Origin: a bacterium UBP2_UBA2255
GTDB lineage: Bacteria > Edwardsbacteria > AC1 > EtOH8
NCBI GenBank assembly: GCA_002347565.1
Contig: DDXR01000084.1
Span: forward strand, 1-39,967
Direction: 5' to 3'
DNA: 39,967 bases
The translations under genes and the position numbers were made by a program. This document shows, in pieces, positions 23,627 to 31,384 of this stretch (the first letter of the stretch is position 1; each line of letters starts with the position of its first letter). The notes beneath the pieces were generated by a model. The model saw only the letters and a list, made by a program, of their open reading frames with translations, did no database searches and was not told where the DNA came from.

Positions 23627-24325
23627 TCAGACGGCGTCCAGGGCGATCTCCACCATCCGCATGAACGCCCCCTGGCGCTGGGAGGCCGTGGCCTGCCTGC
23701 CGGCGAGGATCTCGTCGCTGACGGTCAGGATCGACAGGGCCCGCCGCCGGTGCTTGGCCGCCAGGGTGTAGAGCTCGGCCGACTCCATCTCGATGGCCAG
23801 CGTGCCGAAGCGCTGCCACAGCTTCCAGGCCTGCGGGTCCTCGGTGTAGAAGCTGTCCGAGGACAGGACGTTCCCGGCGACGACCTTGATCCCCTTCTTT
23901 TTCGCGGCTTCGTGCGCGGCCAGCAGCAGTCCGAAGTCGGCCGCGGGCGCGAAGTCCAGCCCGCCGAACCGCACCCGGTTGACGTTGGAGTCGGTGGAAG
24001 CGGACACCGCCAGGATGACGTCACCCAGCTTCAGCCCCGGCTGGATGGCGCCGCAGGTGCCGATGCGCACCAGGGTCTTCGCCCTGTACTCGGTGATCAG
24101 CTCGCTGGCGTAGATGCCGATCGACGGCATGCCCATGCCCGTGCCCTGCACCGAGACCTTCCGCCCCTTGAAGTATCCCGTGTAGCCCAGCATCCCCCGC
24201 ACCTGGTTGTGGCAGACCGCGCGGTCGAGGTACTTCTCCGCGATTAGCCTGGCCCGCAGCGGGTCGCCCGGCAGCAGCACGGTGTCCGCGATCTGGCCCC
24301 TGGTCGCGCCGATGTGGATGCTCAT
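23627..24325 (-). CDS. deoD: Purine-nucleoside phosphorylase, DeoD type
   Basis: 232 residues. Cleaves purine (deoxy)nucleosides with phosphate, for salvage. Motifs of the hexameric class: MSIHIGATRGQIADTVLLPG (start), GDPLRARLIAEKYL, GTGMGMPSIGIYASEL, RIGTCGAIQ, and the active-site IEMESAELYTLAA. The catalytic aspartate is in TVSDEI. ATG 24325 has AAGGA seven bases upstream. A palindrome (24340-24362) lies just upstream and may be an operator. It is read together with the DUF2157 gene. Full-length and ordinary otherwise. Confidence 0.95.
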   Translation of the reverse strand: MSIHIGATRGQIADTVLLPGDPLRARLIAEKYLDRAVCHNQVRGMLGYTGYFKGRKVSVQGTGMGMPSIGIYASELITEYRAKTLVRIGTCGAIQPGLKLGDVILAVSASTDSNVNRVRFGGLDFAPAADFGLLLAAHEAAKKKGIKVVAGNVLSSDSFYTEDPQAWKLWQRFGTLAIEMESAELYTLAAKHRRRALSILTVSDEILAGRQATASQRQGAFMRMVEIALDAV

Positions 24326-24339
24326 GGCATATTCCTTAA

Positions 24340-24362
24340 AATAGGACTAAGTTAGTCTTATT
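24340..24362. promoter_or_regulatory. Palindromic candidate operator before deoD
   Basis: 23-bp inverted repeat AATAGGACTAA-G-TTAGTCTTATT, one mismatch in eleven pairs. It starts 15 bases upstream of the deoD ATG and covers the Shine-Dalgarno edge. The shape fits a binding site for a dimeric regulator; which one is unknown. It could also be an RNA hairpin. Confidence 0.45.
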
Positions 24363-24390
24363 ACTGCTTCGGCAACTATATACAGCATTT

Positions 24391-24470
24391 TGTCATTCCC
24401 TCGAAACTTGTCCTCGCGAAAGCGGGGAGAGGGAATCCAAGCCTGGATGCCATTCTACAATGGCATGACA
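24391..24470. repeat. Dispersed TGTCAT...ATGACA element, copy 2
   Basis: 80 bp with ends TGTCATTCCC and TGGCATGACA and an interior with GAATCCAAGCCTGGATGC, matching copy 1 (6748-6853) at both ends and in the core. Lies upstream of deoD in AT-rich DNA. Confidence 0.75.
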
Positions 24471-24598
24471 ACAGGAATTATTGACCTATGTAATTACCGG
24501 TGCAATAATAATAACGATTAATGATAGTCCCAAAAGGGCTATGAATTTGTACATGTTGTCTGTAGGAATAGTGAACAAACTCATAAATACCTATCATT
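24471..24598. other. AT-rich non-coding gap after purL
   Basis: Part of the 299-base stretch between purL and deoD (24326-24624). No convincing gene. A plus-strand TTGACC (24481) with AATAAT 17 bases on is promoter-like, but it points into purL and leads to no gene. Confidence 0.5.
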
Positions 24599-24623
24599 TT
24601 GAAATCACAAATTGTGATTTCAA
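24599..24623. terminator. Hairpin directly after the purL stop codon
   Basis: Perfect 12-bp inverted repeat TTGAAATCACAA / TTGTGATTTCAA around one central base, 1 base from the purL stop. It probably ends or stabilises the purL message; there is no long T run. Confidence 0.6.
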
Positions 24624-24624
24624 G

Positions 24625-26898
24625 TTACTGCATCTGCGCCGGGATCGCGCCCTCCCAGGATTCCTTCAGCTTGGCCACCGGCAGGTCGACCAGCTTCCTG
24701 ATCGCCAGTTTCCTCCCGCCGACCTTCCCGATCTTCAGGCAGCCGACCTTGTGCTTCTTGGCCAGCGTCCTGAGTTTTCCAACCACCAACGGCGAACAAC
24801 TAATGACGATCCGGGACTGGTTCTCCCCGAACAGCTTGAAGTCCGGCCTCCCCGGCAGCTTCGCCAGGTCGAGCGTGGCGCCGATCCCTCCGCGGACCAC
24901 CCCTTTGTTCCCCCCCTTGGCAAGGAGGGGACCGAGGGGTGGTCCGGAGATGCAGCACTCGGCCAGCGCCACGGCCAGCCCGCCCTCGGCGCAGTCGTGC
25001 GCGGACCGCACCAGTTTCGATTTGATCGCATCCAGCACGAAGCCGTGGAGGGCTTTCTCCCTTTTCAGGTCCATCCGCGGTCCCTTGCCCTCGACCTTGC
25101 CATGGATGGCCTTGAGGTATTCGGAGCCGCCGATGTCCGGCTTGGCAGTGACATCTCCGACCAACAGGATGGCATCGCCCGGTTTCTTGAACCACTGGGT
25201 GGTGATCTGCGACAGGTCGTCGATCAGCCCCACCATGCCGATCAGCGGCGTGGGATAGACGCTGTGGGTGACGCTCTCGTTGTAGAGCGAGACGTTGCCG
25301 GAGATGACGGGTACCTGCAGCGCGTGGCAGGCGTCGACCATGCCCAGCACGCACTGCTTCATCTGGTAGAACACCTCTGGCTTGTAGGGGTTGCCGAAGT
25401 TCAGGCAGTCGGTCAGGCCCAGCGGGCGCGCGCCGGAGCAGGCCAGGTTGCGCGCTGCCTCGGCCACGGCGATGGCCCCGCCGTTCCTGGGGTCCAGGTA
25501 GCAGTAGCGGCCGTTGCAGTCGGTGGTCAGGCCGATGGCCTTCCTCGTCCCGCGGATCCGCAGCACGGCCGCGTCCGAGCCCGGCAGCACCACGGTGTTG
25601 GTGCGCACCTGGTGGTCGTACTGGCGGTAGACCCAGCGCTTGCTGGCGATGGTGGGCGCGGCCAGCAGCTGCAGCAGCGTTCCATCGAGGTCCTTCGGCT
25701 GCGGGACCGTGGATTGCTTGAACCGCGCGACTTTTGACAGATAGGCCGGCTTCTTCGACTCGCGCTGGTAGACCGGCGCGTCGTCGACCAGGGCCGTGAC
25801 CGGGACCTCGCAGAAGACTTCGTCTTGCCACTTGACCCTTACCTTGCCGTCGTCCGTGACCCGGCCGATCCGGGCGCAGTGCAGCTCCCACTTGTCGAAG
25901 ATGGCCTTGATCTTTTCGAAATTCGCCGGCGGGGCCACCACCACCATCCGCTCCTGCGACTCGGAGAGCATCACCTCGTAGGGCGTCATGCCCGTCTCGC
26001 GCAGCGGGACCTTCGAGACGTCCAGCTCGATGCCGGTTTTCGCCCTTGAGGCCATTTCAATGCTTGACGAAGTCAGCCCGGCCGCGCCCATGTCCTGGAT
26101 GCCCACCGCCAGGCCCGAGTCGATCAGCTCCAGCGTGGCCTCCAGCAGCAGCTTCTTGGTGAAGGGGTCGCCGATCTGCACCGAGGGCCGCTTGGCGGCC
26201 GACTTGTCGGACAGCTCCTCGCTGGCGAAGGTGGCGCCGTGGATGCCGTCGCGGCCCGTCGTCGCGCCCACCGCGATGATGTCGTTGCCCGGGCCGCTGG
26301 CGAAGCCCTTGACGATCTTGCTGTGCTCGACCACGCCCAGCGCCAGCACGTTGACCAGCGGGTTGGTGGTGTAGGAGGCGTCGAAGAACACCGAGCCGCC
26401 GACCGTGGGGATGCCGACGCAGTTGCCGTAGTCGGCGATGCCGGAGACCACGCCGCCGAACAGGTGCCGGACGTGGGGGTCCGACAGCTCGCCGAAGTAC
26501 AGCGGGTCCAGCAGCGCGATCGGCCGGGCGCCCATGGTGAAGATGTCGCGCAGGATGCCGCCGATGCCCGTGGCCGCGCCCTGGTAGGGCTCGATGGCCG
26601 AGGGGTGGTTGTGGCTCTCGACCTTCATGGCCACGCCCAGGCCGTCCCCGATGTCGACGATGCCGGCGTTCTCGCCCGGGCCCTGCAGCACCTGCTTCAT
26701 CCGGGTGGGGAACAGCTTGAGCAGCGGCTTGGAGTTCTTGTAGGAGCAGTGCTCGGACCACAGCACCGAGAAGATCCCCAGCTCGGTGTAGGTCGGGGTC
26801 CGGCCCATGATGGCCAGGATCCGCCGGTACTCCTCGGCGTTGAGGCCGAAGGACTGCGCCAGTTTCAGGTCGACGGCCGGTTCGCGATGGTTGCTCAT
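24625..26898 (-). CDS. purL: Phosphoribosylformylglycinamidine synthase, large subunit
   Basis: 757 residues, the small-PurL type that works with PurS and PurQ to make FGAM from FGAR, ATP and glutamine-derived ammonia. Motifs: LWSEHCSYKNSK at the start, VAMKVESHNHPSAIEPYQGA, GGVVSGIADYGN, and the second half VISGNVSLYNES and SAHDCAEGGLAVALAECC. An unusual feature is a stretch after CCISGP (about 18 codons, bases 24893-24946) encoded by a near-perfect palindrome, discussed separately; related PurL proteins run directly from SG into the GA-x-L segment. The frame is intact, so the protein is probably functional. The gene lies after the HD-GYP gene with a hairpin repeat between. Confidence 0.95.
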   Translation of the reverse strand: MSNHREPAVDLKLAQSFGLNAEEYRRILAIMGRTPTYTELGIFSVLWSEHCSYKNSKPLLKLFPTRMKQVLQGPGENAGIVDIGDGLGVAMKVESHNHPSAIEPYQGAATGIGGILRDIFTMGARPIALLDPLYFGELSDPHVRHLFGGVVSGIADYGNCVGIPTVGGSVFFDASYTTNPLVNVLALGVVEHSKIVKGFASGPGNDIIAVGATTGRDGIHGATFASEELSDKSAAKRPSVQIGDPFTKKLLLEATLELIDSGLAVGIQDMGAAGLTSSSIEMASRAKTGIELDVSKVPLRETGMTPYEVMLSESQERMVVVAPPANFEKIKAIFDKWELHCARIGRVTDDGKVRVKWQDEVFCEVPVTALVDDAPVYQRESKKPAYLSKVARFKQSTVPQPKDLDGTLLQLLAAPTIASKRWVYRQYDHQVRTNTVVLPGSDAAVLRIRGTRKAIGLTTDCNGRYCYLDPRNGGAIAVAEAARNLACSGARPLGLTDCLNFGNPYKPEVFYQMKQCVLGMVDACHALQVPVISGNVSLYNESVTHSVYPTPLIGMVGLIDDLSQITTQWFKKPGDAILLVGDVTAKPDIGGSEYLKAIHGKVEGKGPRMDLKREKALHGFVLDAIKSKLVRSAHDCAEGGLAVALAECCISGPPLGPLLAKGGNKGVVRGGIGATLDLAKLPGRPDFKLFGENQSRIVISCSPLVVGKLRTLAKKHKVGCLKIGKVGGRKLAIRKLVDLPVAKLKESWEGAIPAQMQ
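24893..24946. repeat. 54-bp palindromic element inside the purL reading frame
   Basis: Arms of 26-27 bp around 24920: outer 12 bases CGGACCACCCCT pair perfectly with AGGGGTGGTCCG, inner parts pair with a few mismatches and one offset base. Length 54 is divisible by three. It encodes GPPLGPLLAKGGNKGVVR or thereabouts in purL. Confidence 0.75.
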
Positions 26899-26935
26899 GT
26901 GGACGATCGCAAGAAAGCTTCCTTTGCGGGAATGA

Positions 26936-26984
26936 CCTAACCCCCGCCCCTTCCCGCTGCGGGAAGGGGTCGGGGTTCGGTTAG
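26936..26984. repeat. C/G-rich hairpin repeat, copy 2
   Basis: CCTAACCCCCGCCCCTTCCC, GC-rich loop, then GGGAAGGGGTCGGGG and a TTAG end. It matches the repeat at 7318-7363. Its last bases supply the stop codon (TAA on the minus strand) of the HD-GYP gene. Confidence 0.65.
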
Positions 26985-27769
26985 AACATTGGCATGAACT
27001 CGATGAACTGCTCGCGGCTGCGGGCGGCCCGCTGGGCGCGGCGCTTGGTCCGCAGCTTGCGCTTGCCCACCTCGTCGATGAAGTGGTGCACCACCTCCGG
27101 GTCGAACTGGCGGCCGGCCTGGCGGATCAGCTCGTCCTGGGCCTGGGCGTGGGTGCGGCGCCGGCGGTAGGGCCGGCTGGTGGTCATGGCGTCGTAGGAG
27201 TCGGCCACGGCGATGATCCGCGACAGCAGCGAGATGTCGTGGCCGTGCTTGCGGGCGGGGTAGCCGGTGCCGTCGTACCGCTCGTGGTGGTCGCGGATGA
27301 TGCCGGCCACGTCCGACAGCTGGGAGAAGCCCGACAGGATGTGGTAGCCGCGCTCGGCGTGGTGCTGGATCTCGGCGAACTCCTCGTCGGAGAGCCGCTC
27401 CTCCTTGTCCAGCGTGGCCTCCTCCACCCCCAGCTTGCCGAAGTCGTGCAGCAGCGCCGCCACCTCCAGCGTCAGCAGGTCCTCGCGCGGCAGCTTCATG
27501 CTCATCCCCACCGCCACCGAGTAGAACGTCACCCGGATCATGTGCCCGTCGTAGTAGGGCACGATCCGGTCGACCTCCCGGGCCAGGTCCCGCAGGCGCG
27601 GCAGCATCTCGGCCTGGGGCCCGCCCAGTATCCGGTCCAGCCGGGCCAGCAGTGAGGAAATTGCGGCGACGTCCGGCTTTTTGACGCTGCGCCTGCGCCG
27701 CGGACGGCGGACGGCTGTGCCGATCTTCCCGGACGGACTCGCCGGGGACATGGCATCGATCGTGCCCAT
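26981..27769 (-). CDS. HD-GYP domain protein (probable c-di-GMP phosphodiesterase)
   Basis: 262 residues. The N-terminus (1-30) is rich in Arg/Lys; the HD-GYP domain follows. Metal and catalytic residues: His76, the HD pair His108-Asp109 with Lys112 (LLHDFGKLG), His136/His137, and the HHERYDGTGYP block (161-171), which carries the GYP triad; ADSYDAMTTSRPYR follows. HD-GYP enzymes break down cyclic di-GMP, usually to GMP. No membrane segment or sensor domain is seen, so input is unclear. The start is ATG 27769, eleven bases after purQ. Its stop codon comes from the repeat at 26936-26984. Being inside a purine gene series is unusual. Confidence 0.9.
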   Translation of the reverse strand: MGTIDAMSPASPSGKIGTAVRRPRRRRSVKKPDVAAISSLLARLDRILGGPQAEMLPRLRDLAREVDRIVPYYDGHMIRVTFYSVAVGMSMKLPREDLLTLEVAALLHDFGKLGVEEATLDKEERLSDEEFAEIQHHAERGYHILSGFSQLSDVAGIIRDHHERYDGTGYPARKHGHDISLLSRIIAVADSYDAMTTSRPYRRRRTHAQAQDELIRQAGRQFDPEVVHHFIDEVGKRKLRTKRRAQRAARSREQFIEFMPMF

Positions 27770-27780
27770 TGCTGGCCGTT

Positions 27781-28470
27781 CTATCTCAAGAAATGCGCGA
27801 TCGACTCGAAGATCAGCCGTCCGTCGGCCGATCCCAGCAGCCGGTCCATGGCCCGCTCCGGGTGCGGCATCATCCCCAGCACGTTGCCGGCTTTGTTGGT
27901 GATGCCGGCGATGTTGTGCAGCGAGCCGTTGGGATTGCTGACTTCGTCAGGTTCGCCGTTTGCGTTGCAGTAGCGGAACACCACCTGGCGGTTGCGCTCC
28001 AGCTCGGCCAGCGTCGCGGCGTCGGCGTAGTAGTTGCCCTCCTTGTGGGCGATGGGGACGCGGAACGGCCTGCCGCCTGCCAGGCGGTTGGTGAACGGCA
28101 GGTCGGTGCGCTCGGGCCGGAGGTGGACGGTGTCGCAGATGAACTGCAGACCGCGGTTGACCAGCATCGCGCCCGGCAGCAGGCCGGACTCCAGCAGGAT
28201 CTGGAAGCCGTTGCAGATGCCCAGCACCGGCCCGCCCCGGCCGGCGAACTCGGCCACCGCCCCCATCACCGGCGAGAACCGCGCGATGGCGCCGGTGCGC
28301 AGGTAGTCGCCGTAGGAGAACCCGCCGGGCAGGATCACCAGGTCGCAGTCCGGCAGGCGCTGTTCGCGGTGCCAGACGTAGCGGGCCTCGCCGCCCATGT
28401 GCTCGGCCACGGCCTGGAAGCAGTCGTAGTCGCAGTTCGATCCGGGGAAGGTGACGACGGCGGCCTTCAT
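27781..28470 (-). CDS. purQ: Phosphoribosylformylglycinamidine synthase, glutaminase subunit
   Basis: 229 residues. Class I glutamine amidotransferase that feeds ammonia to PurL. Motifs: VVTFPGSNCDYDC at the N-terminus, ILPGGFSYGDYLR, the nucleophile elbow LGICNGFQ (catalytic Cys), and a C-terminal GMMPHPERA (catalytic His, then Glu). Length is typical for the PurS/Q/L type. The start ATG 28470 directly follows the purS stop (TAG|ATG), so the two are co-translated. Next gene is the HD-GYP gene. Confidence 0.96.
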   Translation of the reverse strand: MKAAVVTFPGSNCDYDCFQAVAEHMGGEARYVWHREQRLPDCDLVILPGGFSYGDYLRTGAIARFSPVMGAVAEFAGRGGPVLGICNGFQILLESGLLPGAMLVNRGLQFICDTVHLRPERTDLPFTNRLAGGRPFRVPIAHKEGNYYADAATLAELERNRQVVFRYCNANGEPDEVSNPNGSLHNIAGITNKAGNVLGMMPHPERAMDRLLGSADGRLIFESIAHFLR

Positions 28471-28719
28471 CTACGCCTCGCGGATTTCGATCCGGTACTG
28501 CTCGATCACCGGGTTGGCCAGCACCTTGCTGCACATGGCCTCGGCCTCGGCCCGGGCCCGGGCCTGGTCCCCGTGGCCGAACGACACCTGGATGAACTTG
28601 CCCACCCGGACCTCCCCCGCCCCGGCGAACCCCAGCGTCTCCAGCGAGCGGCGCAGGGTGGTGCCCTGGGGGTCCAGCACGCCGTCCTTGAGCGTGATGC
28701 GGATCTCAGCAGTCAGCAC
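28471..28719 (-). CDS. purS: Phosphoribosylformylglycinamidine synthase subunit PurS
   Basis: 82 residues. PurS bridges PurQ and PurL in the three-part enzyme. It shows the family's short beta-alpha-beta layout: AEIRITLKDGVLDPQGTTLR, LGFAGAGEVRVGKFIQV, then a helix and the closing strand EQYRIEI. The start is GTG 28719 with GGAG eight bases upstream, inside the last codons of pssA (14-base overlap). No unusual feature beyond the GTG start. Confidence 0.93.
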   Translation of the reverse strand: MLTAEIRITLKDGVLDPQGTTLRRSLETLGFAGAGEVRVGKFIQVSFGHGDQARARAEAEAMCSKVLANPVIEQYRIEIREA

Positions 28720-29455
28720 TGTCTTTGCTCCGTTTTGCCTTGTGGGTGACGAGTTTGGCCACTCCCCGCCCGGCCCAGCCGGTGAGGCCCAGCAGCAGGT
28801 ACATGAACAGCGCCGGGAACAGGGTCAGCTGGGGCCGGACCGCCAGCCCGATCACCGCCAGCACCATGATGCCGTAGGTGACATAGGAGTGGATGCTGCG
28901 GGCGGCGATCTTGGGGAAGGTCGGGTACTCGACCGAGCTCAGCATCAGCAGCGCCAGCAGCACCGCGGCCGGCGCCAGGTACTCCGGCCACAGCACCGCC
29001 CCGGCGATGTAGCGGGAGAAGATCAGGTAGGATGCCACCAGGCAGCCGGCGGCCGGCGTGGGCAGGCCGCGGAAGTCGCTCTTGGCGGTGAGGCTCTTGA
29101 CGCCGACGTTGTACCGCGCCAGCCGGATGGCGCCGGCAGCCACAAATACGAAGGCCATCAGCGCGCCCGGCACGCCGTGCGGCTGGAAGCACAGGGGGTA
29201 GATCAGGATCATCGGCGCCAGCACGAACGACACCACGTCGGACAGCGAGTCGAACTCCACGCCGAACCGGCTGGCCTGGCCGGTGACCCGGGCCACGAAG
29301 CCGTCGGTGACGTCGAAGAACGCGGCCAGGATCACGAACCAGGCGCCGCGGTAGCTGTTGCCGCGCATCGCCTCCATCACGGCGAACATGCCGCAGAACA
29401 GGTTGCCGCTGGTGAAGACGCTGGGCAGGAAGACCGGCTTGAGCTTGGCGGCCAT
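28706..29455 (-). CDS. pssA: CDP-diacylglycerol-serine O-phosphatidyltransferase
   Basis: 249 residues. Integral membrane enzyme that makes phosphatidylserine from CDP-diacylglycerol and serine. The CDP-alcohol phosphatidyltransferase motif is complete: Asp48, Asp51-Gly52, Ala55-Arg56, Gly65, Asp69 and Asp73 (DVTDGFVARVTGQASRFG, then EFDSLSD). About seven to eight membrane helices. The N-terminal LPSVFTSGNLFCGMFA is the usual PssA type II opening. It follows psd by 12 bases and overlaps purS. With psd this makes the phosphatidylethanolamine branch. Confidence 0.95.
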   Translation of the reverse strand: MAAKLKPVFLPSVFTSGNLFCGMFAVMEAMRGNSYRGAWFVILAAFFDVTDGFVARVTGQASRFGVEFDSLSDVVSFVLAPMILIYPLCFQPHGVPGALMAFVFVAAGAIRLARYNVGVKSLTAKSDFRGLPTPAAGCLVASYLIFSRYIAGAVLWPEYLAPAAVLLALLMLSSVEYPTFPKIAARSIHSYVTYGIMVLAVIGLAVRPQLTLFPALFMYLLLGLTGWAGRGVAKLVTHKAKRSKDSADC

Positions 29456-29467
29456 CGGCGGATCGCG

Positions 29468-30121
29468 TCAGGGTTGGGGGATGCGTGCTATCGTGGTCAG
29501 CCCGCCCCGCACCTTTTGCCTGAGCGCGACGGCAACCTCCCACTGCAGGGGGAAGAACAGGTCCAGCCGTGAGCCCAGCTTGATCAGGCCGTAGCGCTGG
29601 CCGGCCGTCAGCGTCTCGCCCATCGCGGGATGGCAGACCACCCGCCGCGCCAGCGTTCCCGCGATCTGCTTGACCAGCACCTTCCCCTGCGGGGCCGCGA
29701 TCCCCAGGTGGGTCTGCTCGTTGTCGGTGGAGGCCTTGTCGCGGAAGGCCGGCAGGTATTTCCCGGGGTAGTACCGCTTGTACTCGACCGTGCCGGCCAG
29801 CGGCGCCCGGTTGACGTGGACGTCCAGCGGCGACATGAAGATGCTGACCTGCCGGGCCGGGCCCTTGATGAAGAACGGCTCGTCCACCTCCCGCACGATC
29901 ACCACCGTGCCGTCGGCCGGGGACAGCAGCAGCGACGGGTCGGCCGGTATGGCCCGGTCCGGATCGCGGAAGAAGCAGCAGAAGCACAGCCCGGCCAGGC
30001 CGCAGGCCGCCGACGCCAGCGCGGCCCACTGCCAGCGGAAGGCCAGTGCCAGCGCGCCGAACACCAGCGCCAGCGCCAGCGACAGGACGATCTCCAGCGA
30101 TCCCTCGGGGGCGATGCGCAT
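29468..30121 (-). CDS. psd: Phosphatidylserine decarboxylase, short form
   Basis: 217 residues, the short class of Psd. The protein cleaves itself to make a pyruvoyl group and then turns phosphatidylserine into phosphatidylethanolamine. The self-cleavage site is Gly183-Ser184 (KLGSRLD). Other family blocks: FFRDPDRAIPADPSLLLSPA, VSIFMSPLDVHVNRAPLAG, and LARRVVCHPAMGE. Two N-terminal hydrophobic segments (about 12-27 and 33-50) anchor it in the membrane. ATG 30121; 8 bases after the GAF/GGDEF-like gene. Its partner pssA follows. Confidence 0.95.
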   Translation of the reverse strand: MRIAPEGSLEIVLSLALALVFGALALAFRWQWAALASAACGLAGLCFCCFFRDPDRAIPADPSLLLSPADGTVVIVREVDEPFFIKGPARQVSIFMSPLDVHVNRAPLAGTVEYKRYYPGKYLPAFRDKASTDNEQTHLGIAAPQGKVLVKQIAGTLARRVVCHPAMGETLTAGQRYGLIKLGSRLDLFFPLQWEVAVALRQKVRGGLTTIARIPQP

Positions 30122-30129
30122 GACGGGCC

Positions 30130-31341
30130 TCAGGCGGTGATGTCCTTGATGATCACGTTGCCGCCCTGCTCCTGGGCCGCCGCCAGGCTCTTGGCCGCGG
30201 TCTCGAACAGCTGGTGCATCGAGAAGCCGTCGTCAGGGAAGGTGAACACCGCGATGCTCGAGGTCAGCCGCTGGGCCGCGAAGGCCTGCTCGTGGATCGA
30301 CTGGTCCTCGTCGATGATCTTCTTGATCTTCTCGGCGAACTGCAGGGCCTGGGGCCGCTCGGTCTCCAGCAGGGCCACGGCGAACTGGTCGGCCTCCCAG
30401 CGGCTGGAGATGTCGATCTTGCGGACGTGCTCCTCCAGCACGGCCCCCAGCCGGCCCAGCACCCGGTCGGCGGCCTGCGAACCGTTGGCCTCCTTGAAGG
30501 CCCGGAAGTTGTCGATGTCCAGCAGGGCGAACGACAGCTTGTGGCCGAAGCGCTTGGCCCGCGACAGCTCGGCCTGGGCCCGCTCCTCGAAGTACCGCTT
30601 GTTGAACAGCCCGGTCAGCTTGTCCTTGGTGTACAGCCGCTGGAACAGGCGGGCGTTGTCCATGGCCATCGACGACAGCGACTGGTAGATCAGCAGCAGG
30701 TCGCGCTCGTCCCGGGGCCGGCGCGGCACCTTGCCCACCGCCACCACCCCCAGCAGGGTGTTGTGCTGCATCAGCGGGATGCAGTAGACCGGCGCGATCC
30801 CCGTCTCCTTGGTGGTCTCCAGCCGCTGCTTGACCAGGTTGCTCTCCTTCTGGAAATCCTCGCGGGTCATGATCAGCCGCTTGGCCGCGGTGTGGCCGAC
30901 GTAGCCGTCGCCCAGCTTGACGGTCAGGGACCGCGCCGACTTGTCGTCGACGCCGATGGCGTTGAACACCGTGAACTCCTGCCCGTCCTCGCCCGGCTTG
31001 AAGATGACCAGCTCCTCGGCGTCGAACAGCTGCTGGGCGATCCGCAGCAGCAGCGACGGCAGCTTGTCCTCGTCCAGGTTGCCGCCCAGGGTCCGGGCCA
31101 GCTCCAGCAGCACCATGAAGCTGCGGGTCTTCTCGCTCTGGTCCTTCTCCATGGCGCCGCACGACGCCTTGAGGCTGCTGGTCAGGGCCCGCAGGCGGCT
31201 CTCCTCGTCCCTCAGCCTGGCCAGGTCGGACTGGGCGGCCCGCAGCATGGCCTCGCGGGCTCCGGCCTTGGCAGAGAGCATCATCACGATCACGAACAGG
31301 ACCACGGCCATCCCCAGGCCGATGAAGGTCAGCGCGTTCAT
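30130..31341 (-). CDS. Membrane-anchored GAF protein with a degenerate GGDEF domain
   Basis: 403 residues. One N-terminal membrane helix (about 5-22), a coiled coil (about 28-70), a GAF-like sensor domain (about 70-225; GIAPVYCIPLMQHNTLLGVV), and a diguanylate-cyclase-like fold (about 232-395; KLTGLFNKRYFEERAQAELS, FALLDIDNFRAFKEANGS). The catalytic motif is changed: SRWEADQFA replaces SRYGGDEFA, so residues 316-320 read EADQF. Both glycines and the acidic Glu are gone, so cyclase activity is unlikely; it may bind nucleotide or act as an adaptor. The gene lies between purB and psd on one transcript, an unusual place. ATG 31341. Confidence 0.88.
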   Translation of the reverse strand: MNALTFIGLGMAVVLFVIVMMLSAKAGAREAMLRAAQSDLARLRDEESRLRALTSSLKASCGAMEKDQSEKTRSFMVLLELARTLGGNLDEDKLPSLLLRIAQQLFDAEELVIFKPGEDGQEFTVFNAIGVDDKSARSLTVKLGDGYVGHTAAKRLIMTREDFQKESNLVKQRLETTKETGIAPVYCIPLMQHNTLLGVVAVGKVPRRPRDERDLLLIYQSLSSMAMDNARLFQRLYTKDKLTGLFNKRYFEERAQAELSRAKRFGHKLSFALLDIDNFRAFKEANGSQAADRVLGRLGAVLEEHVRKIDISSRWEADQFAVALLETERPQALQFAEKIKKIIDEDQSIHEQAFAAQRLTSSIAVFTFPDDGFSMHQLFETAAKSLAAAQEQGGNVIIKDITA

Positions 31342-31384
31342 GGCAGCCTCCGGTTGTCGGATTCCGTCGTGGCGACCGGGCCGG

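Noticed and set aside
24481..24509. Plus-strand promoter (TTGACC, 17 bases, AATAAT)
   Set aside because: In AT-rich DNA with no gene downstream on that strand; probably chance.
24599..24623. CRP-binding site reading of the TCACA/TGTGA palindrome
   Set aside because: A CRP site is TGTGA-N6-TCACA; here the half-sites are in the opposite order and directly follow the purL stop, so a hairpin terminator fits better.
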